NCBI GenBank assembly: GCA_024638305.1
Contig: JAHEKN010000288.1
Coordinates: forward strand, 1 to 64,000
DNA: 64,000 nt
From: Gemmatimonadota bacterium
GTDB taxonomy: Bacteria; Gemmatimonadota; Gemmatimonadetes; Longimicrobiales; Gaopeijiaceae
Direction of reading: 5' to 3'
A program made the position numbers and the translations under genes. The stretch's first letter is position 1; the number at the start of each line of letters is the position of its first letter. The notes under the pieces are model-generated. The model did no database searches. It was not told where the DNA came from and was given only the letters and a program-made list of their open reading frames with translations. This document shows positions 41,268 through 49,356 of this stretch, piece after piece.

Positions 41268-42374
41268 ATGAACCCGATTCTCGCCGTCCCTCGTCCCGGG
41301 ACTTCGGACCCCGACGCCATTCGCGCCTGGGTACGCGACTACTACGGTCGTGTGCTGACCCACACGACGGATCTGAAGACCAACGCCTGCTGCGCCAGCG
41401 CCGCGCCTCCGGGCTGGCTCGTCGAGCTCATGGCCAACGTGCACGTCGACGTGCACGAGCGCTTCTACGGATGCGGCTATCCCATCCCGGACGCGATCCA
41501 CGACGCCACCGTCGTCGACCTCGGATGCGGATCGGGGCGCGACGTCTACGTCCTGAGTCAGATGGTGGGTCAGGACGGCGTGGTCCACGGGATCGACATG
41601 ACTGCCGCTCAGCTCGACGTGGCGCGAGCCACGGAGGATTGGCACCGACGTCGCTTCGGGTATCCGGAGTCGAACGTTCGCTTCCACCGGGGCTACATCG
41701 AGGATTTGGCATCCCTCGACATCGCAGACGGATCGGTCGACGTCGTGGTGTCCAACTGCGTCGTCAACCTGAGTCCCCTCAAGGACGTGGTGCTCTCCGA
41801 GGTCCACAGGGTGCTCCGGCCGGGCGGCGAGTTCTACCTCGCAGACGTGTTCGTCGATCGGCGATTGCCGGAGGAACTGGCCTTCGATCCCGTGCTTCAC
41901 TCGGAGTGCCTTGGGGGCGCGATGTATCGCTCCGACTTCGAGACCCTGGCGGCGCGGGCGGGGTTCGGGGATCCGAGGACCACGACGGAAGCTCCCATAG
42001 CCATCGAGAACGAAGAGATCGAGCGAAAGATCGGCGCCGCGCGATTCACGTCGGTGACGTACCGGCTGCTCAAGCTCGACGACCTGGACGCGCAGTGCGA
42101 GGACTACGGCCAGGTCGCCACCTACCGCGGCGGCATCCCGAATCGAGACTCCGTGTTCTGGCTGGACGATCATCACGCGTTCGAGCTCGGTCGCGCCGAG
42201 CGGATCTGCGGCAACACCGCGAGGATGCTGACGGACACCCGGTTCGGTCCGTTCTTCGACGTCGCGGAGCGGGGAGCCCACTTCGGCGTTTTCCCTTGCG
42301 GCCCGACCATGGCCGCCGCCGCGTACGGTGAGACCCGCGACGGCGAGGTATGCGGACCGGCCGGCTGCTGCTGA
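41268..42374 (+). CDS. arsM: ArsM, arsenite S-adenosylmethionine methyltransferase
   Basis: Methylates As(III) to mono-, di- and trimethyl species, a detoxification route. 368 residues from ATG 41268; a TTG at 41256 is an alternative. The SAM motif DLGCGSGRDVYVLS is at 84-97. Cysteines known to bind arsenic are all present: Cys42 (NACC), Cys69 (YGCGYP), Cys164 (SNCVVNL) and Cys214 (HSECLGG), in register with CmArsM 44/72/174/224. The C-terminus ends in a Cys-rich CGPAGCC. No arsR, arsC or arsB lies next to it, so it is a stand-alone determinant. A weak hairpin (42451-42474) follows. Confidence 0.93.
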   Translation: MNPILAVPRPGTSDPDAIRAWVRDYYGRVLTHTTDLKTNACCASAAPPGWLVELMANVHVDVHERFYGCGYPIPDAIHDATVVDLGCGSGRDVYVLSQMVGQDGVVHGIDMTAAQLDVARATEDWHRRRFGYPESNVRFHRGYIEDLASLDIADGSVDVVVSNCVVNLSPLKDVVLSEVHRVLRPGGEFYLADVFVDRRLPEELAFDPVLHSECLGGAMYRSDFETLAARAGFGDPRTTTEAPIAIENEEIERKIGAARFTSVTYRLLKLDDLDAQCEDYGQVATYRGGIPNRDSVFWLDDHHAFELGRAERICGNTARMLTDTRFGPFFDVAERGAHFGVFPCGPTMAAAAYGETRDGEVCGPAGCC

Positions 42375-42536
42375 TCTGAGGTCGGGCCGGGGCGTCGCCG
42401 GGCGGACGGAGCTGGGCGCGGCGGAGCCGGGCGCGGCTGGGGGCGGCGGAGGGCTCCCGTTTGCTACGGAGCCCCTGTGCCGCCACACTAGCGCGCCCAA
42501 GAGATCCACGGTGACGCAGTCAACACTGGCCGACCC

Positions 42537-42995
42537 ATGGCGATCCACGACCTCGCTCCCGACGCGCGCATGCCACCTGAGCCTCCCTCGCTGCTGACTG
42601 TGGTATCGAGCCTGATCGAGAGGCTCGAGTCGGGGTCCCTGACGGCTGGCTACCAGGTGTCGATCCGCAGGGGCTCGGCACAGGGCACGGTGGCGGTGGT
42701 CCCGAGCCCCGAAGACTCGGTGGTCCCACTGCTCGTGGTGACCCTGGAGATCATGCGGACGCCGATAGAAGCGCGCGATCAGTTTCTTACCCGGCTCCTA
42801 GAGCTCAATGGATCACTGATGGGACGGGCCAGCTTTTCCATCACCCCGGACGGCGTGGTCCACCTGCAGGCCGGCAGACCGATCGAAGACCTGGATGCCG
42901 GCGAGCTGATCGACCTGATCGTGTGGACTTCGGACCAGGCGGACCGACTCGACGATCTGTTGCTCGAGGAGTTCGGGCGGGAGCACGACATCTGA
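42537..42995 (+). CDS. YbjN/CesT-like small protein
   Basis: 152 residues. The alpha/beta pattern with LVVTLEIMRTP, FLTRLLELNGSLMGRASFSI, then VVHLQAGRPIEDLDAGELI and a closing helix resembles the YbjN and type III chaperone-like fold. This is a fold-level impression, not a family assignment. No signal peptide, so cytoplasmic. Its TGA shares a base with the ATG of the DUF4956 gene (TGATG), so the two are coupled and the protein may act on or with that membrane protein. Confidence 0.65.
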   Translation: MAIHDLAPDARMPPEPPSLLTVVSSLIERLESGSLTAGYQVSIRRGSAQGTVAVVPSPEDSVVPLLVVTLEIMRTPIEARDQFLTRLLELNGSLMGRASFSITPDGVVHLQAGRPIEDLDAGELIDLIVWTSDQADRLDDLLLEEFGREHDI

Positions 42996-44065
42996 TGACG
43001 GACCGTCGCGTCGGGGCTTCGAGGCTGCGGGCGGGGACCGCGCGCTCGCTCCTCTTCATCGCCCTCTATTACGTGCTCGTCACGCTCGTCGTGCTCTTCT
43101 TCTGGCCGCGCTCCGAATTGCTGCGAGCTGCGTTCTCATTCGAGCGCTTCGAGAGTCTCGACCCGTTCTCAGGAGAGATCACCGAGACGTTCGCCGATCC
43201 CGGCATCGGCCTTCCGGCCGTGGAGGGCTCCGGGGTCTGGATCGCGATGATCTCCGTGGTGGGCGTGCTCCTGATCATGATTCCGGTCGCCTGGTCCTAC
43301 ATCGTGATCAAGCGCCGTGGGGATTACGACCAGTCGATCGTGCACACCCTCATCATCCTGCCGATCGCGATCGCCGGGATCGTGCTCATCGTCCAGAACA
43401 GCCTGGCTCTGGCGTTCAGCCTCGCCGGCATCGTGGCCGGAGTGCGGTTCCGAACCACTCTCGCGGACGTGAAGGACGGTGTATACGTCTTCCTCGCGAT
43501 CGGCGTGGGGCTCGCGTGCGGGGTGCAGGCCGTGGGGGTCGCGGCCATCGTCTCGGTGTTCTTCAACCTCGTGAACCTGTTTCTCTGGAGCACGGATTTC
43601 GGCAACATCTACTCGGATCAGGGCAGTCGCACGGGCGCGTTGGCGCTCGGGGACGTGCTCGCCGGACCGGGCTCGGCGCGGACGGCGCTCTCGATCGGGG
43701 ACCGACGGCTGCTCGAGGCGCTGACGCCGACCGATTTGAAGGAAGTCGCGGAGCGCATGGCCCGGCTCGGTCAGCATCTCGACTCCGAGGTGGACACGCC
43801 CAAGGAGAAGAAGTCTTTCCTCCTGCTGATTGTCCACACGGACCAGGCGGGCGAGGCGCAGCAAGCCGTCGAAGTGGAGCTGGCGGACATGGCGGCGCGC
43901 TGGCGACTGGCGGAGATCCTCCCGGGCGAGGGTCAAACCTCCATCCTGGAGTACCTGGTCCGCCTCCGCGACGGGTACCTGTCGGGCGACCTTCTCGAGG
44001 CGGTTCGGCGTGCCGGCGGAGACCGTGTGCTCGCGGCCGAGATCCGCTCGATCATGGCCAAGTAG
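42995..44065 (+). CDS. DUF4956 membrane protein
   Basis: 356 residues from ATG 42995. The N-terminal membrane part has one helix at about 16-36, an extracytoplasmic loop of ~55 residues, and then four closely spaced helices (about 85-210). The conserved block SLAGIVAGVRFRTTLADVKDG between helices marks DUF4956. The C-terminal ~130 residues are soluble and cytoplasmic. In other genomes DUF4956 genes sit beside VTC-type polyphosphate polymerases and CotH-like proteins. Here a CotH-like gene is 1.8 kb downstream, but no VTC gene is seen. Molecular function unknown. Confidence 0.85.
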   Translation: MTDRRVGASRLRAGTARSLLFIALYYVLVTLVVLFFWPRSELLRAAFSFERFESLDPFSGEITETFADPGIGLPAVEGSGVWIAMISVVGVLLIMIPVAWSYIVIKRRGDYDQSIVHTLIILPIAIAGIVLIVQNSLALAFSLAGIVAGVRFRTTLADVKDGVYVFLAIGVGLACGVQAVGVAAIVSVFFNLVNLFLWSTDFGNIYSDQGSRTGALALGDVLAGPGSARTALSIGDRRLLEALTPTDLKEVAERMARLGQHLDSEVDTPKEKKSFLLLIVHTDQAGEAQQAVEVELADMAARWRLAEILPGEGQTSILEYLVRLRDGYLSGDLLEAVRRAGGDRVLAAEIRSIMAK

Positions 44066-44091
44066 GTCGGGATCGCCGAGCCGCCCCCCTC

Positions 44092-45762
44092 CTAGCGACC
44101 CTGAGGCAGCTCGGGCAATCCCACGCCCGTGAGGGCACGTCCGTCCAGGTCCTCGGGTGTTCGGATGCCGGCCCAGGCCGCGAGCGTGGGCGCCACGTCG
44201 ATCGTGGCCACCCTGTCGACGCTGAGCCCGGCCGACACGCCCGGTCCCATGAAGATCACGGGCACGTGACGGTCGTAGTAGTAGGGCGATCCGTGGGTGG
44301 TCCCCAGAGGACGCCCCCAATCGAGCGCACCCTCCTCCATCTGGATCGCGACACCGTACCGCCCCAGAAGCCCGGGGTTCCTGCCCGGGTACACGGAATG
44401 CTGGAACAGCGTCGTCATCGAGTCCGCGCTGCTCGCCTCCAGCAGCGAGGCGATCGTCCAGGCACGTTCGATCCACTCCACCTGGGGCGCCGCCGCCGCC
44501 ATCGCGGGTGCCACATCCGCGGGATCGCCGCTACCCACTTGCCGAACGACCTGCCCCAGCAGCTCTTCCAACGGCCGGCGATCCGTCGCGGTCAAGCGAC
44601 GCCCGTGCCCCCCCTGCTCGACGCGGTACTCGGGCATCTCCATCACACCGTGATCCGCGCTGAGCGCGACCGTGTACCGGCCCTCACCCACCCGGTCGTC
44701 GAGGAACTCGAAGAACGCACCGAGCTCGGCATCGAGCCGCAGTAGATTGTCGAGCTGTTCACGGCTGTACGGCCCGTATGCGTGCCCCACGCGGTCGGTC
44801 TGCGACAGCCCGATGCCCAGAAGGTCCGGCGTATCGTCGGCGCCCAGGTCGAGCTCCTCCACCCCGGCGCGGGACAGTTCGAGCACGGCACCGTCGAGTG
44901 CGGGGATCGCGTCCAGCCACTCCCCGGGCCAGGGGATGGGCCCGCCGGGAACCAGAGCTGGGCGGAAGTGGGGGAACCACGTGTGAACGCCGTCTCCCTC
45001 CTTGTCCGCGGTGTCGGGACGGGAGAGGTGGGCGTGCTCCGCCGGGACCGTGCTCTCCCACACGGAGTCGCCCGGCAGGTAGCGCCCAAAGTCTCGCCGG
45101 TTGAAGTCGTCGACCCAATCGGGAAGCTGATCGCCGTAAAAGGAGGACGTGACGAACCGGCCCTGAAACGGGCTGAACCAGAACACGGGACTCCGTGACT
45201 TCCCAGCCAGCAGCACCGCCGACCGGTCCTTGCCCGAGACCGACAGGACCCGCGAGTCCGGATTCTGGGCGAGCATCCAGTCCGCGAGGCCCGTCCGCTC
45301 GAGACGGACCGGCGCACCGGCGCCCGCAAGCGTGTCTCCGACCTCCACGTAGTCGGTGTGGACCACGTTGGCTACCAGTCGGACCGACGCTCCGGAGCCC
45401 TCGTACCACTGGTTGGACACCATGCCGTGGCGGGACGGGTAGGTACCCGTGGAAATGCTGGCGTGACCCGGTGAGGTCTCCGTATGGGCGTGGTCGTGGG
45501 TCGCGTTCGCGAAGCTCCGACCCTCCTCGAGGAGCCGCCGCAAGCCGCCAGTGAACGCCGGCCGGAACCGGTCCAGCAGGTCCGCCCGCAGCTGGTCGAC
45601 CACGATCACCACGAGGAGCCGGGTGTCGGTCGCGGCCCGTTGCTGCTCTCCCGCCTGGCCGAGGGGCTGGACGCCGGACTGGGGCGCAGCGGAGGCACTT
45701 TGGCAACACACGGTTCCGGTGAGGAGGAGCAGAGCCGCCGCGGAGCCGCTGATACGACGCAT
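44092..45762 (-). CDS. PafA-type alkaline phosphatase family protein
   Basis: Exported phosphomonoesterase of the alkaline phosphatase superfamily. 556 residues with a signal peptide (about 1-26, ending SASA). Metal and catalytic landmarks: VVDQLRADL (Asp56), the Thr nucleophile region HTETSPGHASI (Thr94/Thr96), the Lys-x-Arg element SGKDRSA that positions phosphate in single-metal-loop SPAP enzymes, LSQTDRVGHAYGP, and SADHGVMEMP. The K-x-R pair supports a PafA-like, phosphate-irrepressible enzyme rather than a phosphodiesterase. Convergent with DUF4956 and divergent from the CotH-like gene. Confidence 0.88.
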   Translation of the reverse strand: MRRISGSAAALLLLTGTVCCQSASAAPQSGVQPLGQAGEQQRAATDTRLLVVIVVDQLRADLLDRFRPAFTGGLRRLLEEGRSFANATHDHAHTETSPGHASISTGTYPSRHGMVSNQWYEGSGASVRLVANVVHTDYVEVGDTLAGAGAPVRLERTGLADWMLAQNPDSRVLSVSGKDRSAVLLAGKSRSPVFWFSPFQGRFVTSSFYGDQLPDWVDDFNRRDFGRYLPGDSVWESTVPAEHAHLSRPDTADKEGDGVHTWFPHFRPALVPGGPIPWPGEWLDAIPALDGAVLELSRAGVEELDLGADDTPDLLGIGLSQTDRVGHAYGPYSREQLDNLLRLDAELGAFFEFLDDRVGEGRYTVALSADHGVMEMPEYRVEQGGHGRRLTATDRRPLEELLGQVVRQVGSGDPADVAPAMAAAAPQVEWIERAWTIASLLEASSADSMTTLFQHSVYPGRNPGLLGRYGVAIQMEEGALDWGRPLGTTHGSPYYYDRHVPVIFMGPGVSAGLSVDRVATIDVAPTLAAWAGIRTPEDLDGRALTGVGLPELPQGR

Positions 45763-45875
45763 TCGGTTTTCCCGTTAGAGGGTCGGGGACGGAGTTGTTC
45801 GGTGGGGTCGCCGGGTATTCTGGAAAACCCCGAACGATAATCGTAGGTTCTTCGAGTCCTTCACGGGAGCCGGCC

Positions 45876-46916
45876 ATGAACATGTTCGCGGGCCTGACCG
45901 CGCTCGCCGCCCTTGCTGGCGGTATCCAGCAGGCCGGTGGGGAACCGTCGGAAACGCCTCGCTCGCAGGCGCCGCTGTTCCAGGATCAGGGTGTGCTCGA
46001 GTTCACGCTCTCGACGGATTTTCGTCAGTTGAAGCGCGATCGTGGCCAGGAGAGCACGGACCGCCCGGCGGAGATCCTGGTGGCCGGGAGCAGCGACCCC
46101 GTGCCGCTCCAGGTGCGCACCCGCGGCAATTTCCGTCTCCGGCGGTCCACGTGCAGCGACATGCCGCCCATTCGGCTGAACTTCGCCGCGAGCACCGCTG
46201 AAGGCACGGTCTTCGCCGAGCAGGACAAGGTGAAGCTGGTCACGCATTGCCGTGGGAGCGACCAGTACGAGAGAAACACCCTCCAAGAGTATCTGGCCTA
46301 CCGGATCTACAATCTTCTGACCGACATAAGCTTTCGCGTGCGCCTGGCCCGTATCACGTACGTCGACACCAGCGGCGGGGACGACCCCGAAACCCGCTAC
46401 GCGTTTCTCATCGAAGACGAGGACGCGCTTGCGGAACGCGTGGACGGAATGATCCTGAACGTCCCGCAGGCGCACCCCACCGACTACGAGGGGCAGCCCG
46501 CGCTGGTCATGGCGTTGTTCCAACACATGATTGGCAACACCGACTGGTCCGAGGTCGGGATGCACAACATCGTGCTGCTCAGGACCGCGGATATGAAGCA
46601 CATGGCCATACCGTACGACTTCGACTGGTCGGGGATGGTGAACGCGCGCTACGCCGAGCCCAACGAGACACTCGGCATCCGGACGGTGCGTGACCGATTG
46701 TTTCGCGGATTCTGCCGGGAGGACTTGGACTACGAAGCGGCGTTCGCCCAGGTCATGGCGATCAGGGACGACATCGAGGCTCTGGGCCCCGAGATCGCCG
46801 CGATCGACGAGGATGCCTGGGAGGACGCGATCGAGTACATCGACGACTACTACGATCTGCTCGAGTCCGATGGTCGCCGAAACGCGACGGTCATTCGTGC
46901 CTGTCGGCGGGCCTAG
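45876..46916 (+). CDS. Exported CotH-like protein
   Basis: 346 residues from ATG 45876. A short hydrophobic N-terminus (2-16) looks like a signal peptide. CotH-like features are RTRGN (81-85) followed by PPIRLNF, QEYLAYRIYNLLTD (137-150), the NTDWS/HNIVLL pair (221-235) and YDFDWSG (247-253). In CotH kinases the equivalent N-x-D and D-x-D residues hold ATP and metal. Overall similarity is to a sub-group found in Bacteroidota and Gemmatimonadota that is usually left hypothetical. A secreted or lipid-facing protein kinase or polymer modifier is possible but unproven. Confidence 0.65.
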   Translation: MNMFAGLTALAALAGGIQQAGGEPSETPRSQAPLFQDQGVLEFTLSTDFRQLKRDRGQESTDRPAEILVAGSSDPVPLQVRTRGNFRLRRSTCSDMPPIRLNFAASTAEGTVFAEQDKVKLVTHCRGSDQYERNTLQEYLAYRIYNLLTDISFRVRLARITYVDTSGGDDPETRYAFLIEDEDALAERVDGMILNVPQAHPTDYEGQPALVMALFQHMIGNTDWSEVGMHNIVLLRTADMKHMAIPYDFDWSGMVNARYAEPNETLGIRTVRDRLFRGFCREDLDYEAAFAQVMAIRDDIEALGPEIAAIDEDAWEDAIEYIDDYYDLLESDGRRNATVIRACRRA

Positions 46917-46922
46917 GGTCGT

Positions 46923-47582
46923 CTAGCCGCGCTCCGCCCAGGGGGCGAGCAGCGCGCGCACCACGCCGGCGGTGTCATCCGCCGCCATGACCGCGCTCGC
47001 AGCGGCCACCCCGGTCGCCTTCGTCTCCCGGGCAACGCGGTGTGCACCCTCGGGGGTGATGCCGCCGATCCCCACCACGGGGATGCCGACGTTGCGCGCC
47101 ACGACGTCGAGTCCATGGAGGCCGATCACTTCCCCGGCGTCGTTCTTGGTGGAGGTGGCGAACACGGCGCCGCAGCCGAGATAGTCCGCGCCGTCGGCCT
47201 CCGCGGCCGCTGCCAGCTCGGGGTCGTCCGTCGAGTACCCGATCAAGAGCCCGGCCGGTGCTACGGTCCGGGCGGCCGCGATCGGCAGGTCGTTCGGACC
47301 CAGGTGGACGCCGTCGGCTCCCGCGGCCAAGGCCACGTCGAGCCGATCGTTCACGAACAGCAGAGCACCGAAGGAACTGGTCATCGTCCGAAGCTCTCGT
47401 GCCAAGGCGAACAGGGCGTCCGCGTCGGCGTCCTTGTCACGGAGCTGGATCGCGGGTGCCCCGCCCGCCAACGCGGCTCGGACGACCTCATGGACCGTGC
47501 GTGGGCCGGCCGACGCGCGGTCCGTGAGAACGATCAGCCGGAGGCGCCGAGCAAGCTCCTCTCTCGCGGCCTCACCTGGCAT
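46923..47582 (-). CDS. thiE: ThiE, thiamine-phosphate synthase
   Basis: Joins HMP-PP and thiazole phosphate to thiamine phosphate. 219 residues from an ATG at 47582 that overlaps the mltG end by 11 bases. TIM-barrel motifs are IQLRDKDADA, LFVNDRLDVALAAGADGVHLG, STKNDAGEVIG and VVGIGGITPEGA. TST in the pyrophosphate loop is present. It uses the product of ThiD (12321-13151). Last gene of the ruvX-mltG-thiE transcript. Confidence 0.94.
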   Translation of the reverse strand: MPGEAAREELARRLRLIVLTDRASAGPRTVHEVVRAALAGGAPAIQLRDKDADADALFALARELRTMTSSFGALLFVNDRLDVALAAGADGVHLGPNDLPIAAARTVAPAGLLIGYSTDDPELAAAAEADGADYLGCGAVFATSTKNDAGEVIGLHGLDVVARNVGIPVVGIGGITPEGAHRVARETKATGVAAASAVMAADDTAGVVRALLAPWAERG

Positions 47583-48582
47583 CGGCCGGGGGCGACGCGC
47601 CACGGCCGAGGGCGTCGAACTCGAGCCGCGCACGCGCTTTGGCTCGGTTGTGCTCGGCCAGCGTGCGGGTGAAGACGTGCCGGCCGTCCGGGCGAGCAAC
47701 GAAGAACAGATAGGGCTCCGCGGCCGGATGGAGGGTCGCGTCGAGGGCTGCTTCCCCGGGGGCTCCGATCGGGCCCGGCGGGATGCCGTCCTGTCGGTAC
47801 GTGTTGTAGGGGTTGTCCGCCACGGAGTCGATTGCGGCGTAGAGGAGCCGCTCTCGGGGTCCACCCAACGCGTACAGTACGGTCGGGTCCGCTTCGAGCC
47901 TCCAGCCCCGCTCCACACGGTTGTGGTAGACCGACGCGATGGACGGCATCTCTTCGGTCACGCGCGCCTCCGCTTGTACGATCGACGCCAACGTGACGGC
48001 CTCACGCTCCGTGAGGCCGACTTCCTCGAGGCGCTCCAGGCGGTCCGGAGTCCAGTATGCCCGGTAGCGGCCGACCATGGTCTCGAGGACGGTCACGAGC
48101 TGCGTTCCCTCCGCGAAGCGGTACGTGTCCGGAAACAGGTAGCCCTCGAGCCCGGGGCCGGGTACACCCCATCGCTCGTGGACGCCGTCCCGCGACATCA
48201 GAGCGCGCACAGAGTCGGGCCCGAGCCCGGTCACCTCGGCCAACCGCTCGGCCATCTGGGCGATCGTCCACCCTTCCGGGATCGTAACGGCCACGGTCAG
48301 GACGCGACCCGCGACCAGGGCGTCCAGGATCGTGGCCCACCCATCGCCCTCGTGAAACGCGTAGCGACCGGACCGGACCCGGGTGTCCGAGCCGCGCAGC
48401 CGCCCGAACAGCCGGAACAACGACGGGCGCTCGACGAGACCGCGGGCGCTCAGGGTGTCTACGACGGTCGCGAACGAGGCTCCCGCGGGAATGGTCACCT
48501 CCACTTCCTCTCCCGTCCCCACCGAGCGGCAACCCGACGCGACGACGACGAGGGCGAGCAGCACGGCCGACGCCCGCATCAT
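47572..48582 (-). CDS. mltG: MltG, endolytic murein transglycosylase (lipoprotein-type N-terminus)
   Basis: Cleaves nascent glycan strands and sets peptidoglycan chain length. 336 residues from the ATG at 48582 that overlaps the ruvX stop (ATGA); a GTG five codons upstream is an alternative. The N-terminus ALLALVVVASGC looks like a lipoprotein signal with Cys18 or so, whereas most MltG have an uncleaved membrane helix. The LysM-like region precedes the YceG core with LASIVQAEARVTEEMPSIAS (the catalytic Glu in QAEA), VYHNRVERGWRLEADPTVLY and PYNTYRQDGIPPGPI, all conserved. Confidence 0.93.
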   Translation of the reverse strand: MMRASAVLLALVVVASGCRSVGTGEEVEVTIPAGASFATVVDTLSARGLVERPSLFRLFGRLRGSDTRVRSGRYAFHEGDGWATILDALVAGRVLTVAVTIPEGWTIAQMAERLAEVTGLGPDSVRALMSRDGVHERWGVPGPGLEGYLFPDTYRFAEGTQLVTVLETMVGRYRAYWTPDRLERLEEVGLTEREAVTLASIVQAEARVTEEMPSIASVYHNRVERGWRLEADPTVLYALGGPRERLLYAAIDSVADNPYNTYRQDGIPPGPIGAPGEAALDATLHPAAEPYLFFVARPDGRHVFTRTLAEHNRAKARARLEFDALGRGASPPADAR

Positions 48583-48995
48583 CGGGAGTCCAGCCACGTC
48601 TGGAGAATCAGCGCGGCAGCCGACTCGTCCACTCGTCCTTTCTCCTCACGTTTGCTCCGCGGGAGCCCTGACCCGCGAACGGCGCGCTCCGCCCGCACGG
48701 ACGTCATGCGCTCGTCCTGATAGGCGACAGGAAGGCGCAGTTTCCTCTCCAGCGCCGTCCCGAAACGGCGCACCTCGGCACACCACTCCGTCTCGGCCCC
48801 GTCGAGGGCCAGCGGCAGTCCGACCACGATGGTCTCGGCCCCGAGGCTCCGGGCCAGCTCGGAGATGCGTCCAAACGGAGGCCGTTTTCCACGCGAACGC
48901 TCGAACGTGCCGTGCGGCAGCGCCAGCCGACCATCCGGATCGCTCACCGCGATCCCGATGCGTCTCCGTCCAAAATCGATACCCAACACGGTCAA
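48579..48995 (-). CDS. ruvX: RuvX/YqgF, putative pre-16S rRNA nuclease
   Basis: RNase H-fold nuclease that in E. coli finishes the 5' end of 16S rRNA. 138 residues. Motifs GIDFGRRRIGIAVSD, IVVGLPLALDGAET, YQDERMTSVRAE and a final DESAAALILQ provide the acidic active-site residues. The start is TTG 48995 or GTG 48989; there is no ATG nearby. First gene of the ruvX-mltG-thiE group. Confidence 0.93.
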   Translation of the reverse strand: MTVLGIDFGRRRIGIAVSDPDGRLALPHGTFERSRGKRPPFGRISELARSLGAETIVVGLPLALDGAETEWCAEVRRFGTALERKLRLPVAYQDERMTSVRAERAVRGSGLPRSKREEKGRVDESAAALILQTWLDSR

Positions 48996-49102
48996 ATCCG
49001 ACGCCTCGCCCGGTGGCGGCCACCACGTCCCGCGGGACGGAAGGAGCTATATTGTAACGGTGTGCATCCGAAGGTGTGCACGTTCGAATCAAGAGGAAAG
49101 CG

Positions 49103-49348
49103 ATGGACTACGACGAGCAAGAAGCCGGGACCCATTTCCTGGCCGGAATTCTAGTGGGAGCGGTCTTGGGCGCGGCCATTGCGCTGCTCACGGCGCCGCA
49201 GAGTGGCCCCCGCACGCGGCGGCGTATCCGGAGGGTAGCCGGTAACCTGCGAGACGGTGCATCGGACCGTTGGGAGGACCTGGCCGACGACCTCAAGGAC
49301 CGCGTCGACGAGACCGTCCGTACCGCACGCAAGCACCTGCCCCGCTGA
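49103..49348 (+). CDS. YtxH-domain protein
   Basis: 81 residues from ATG 49103 (SD AAGAGGAAAG). One membrane helix (about 10-30, FLAGILVGAVLGAAIALLTA) is followed by APQSGPRTRRRIRR and a charged amphipathic helix, the normal YtxH pattern. Such proteins are often stress-linked, but no function is established. A TATATT at 49048-49053 could be its -10, without a convincing -35. Confidence 0.8.
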   Translation: MDYDEQEAGTHFLAGILVGAVLGAAIALLTAPQSGPRTRRRIRRVAGNLRDGASDRWEDLADDLKDRVDETVRTARKHLPR

Positions 49349-49356
49349 GCGGCGGC

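Noticed and set aside
42408-42437. Two 15-bp direct copies GGAGCYGGGCGCGGC after arsM
   Set aside because: Only two copies in very GC-rich sequence; no structure or placement that suggests function.
49059-49085. GGTGTGCA direct repeats and GTTCGAATC, resembling a tRNA T-arm
   Set aside because: No acceptor or anticodon arm can be drawn; it is the leader of the YtxH gene.
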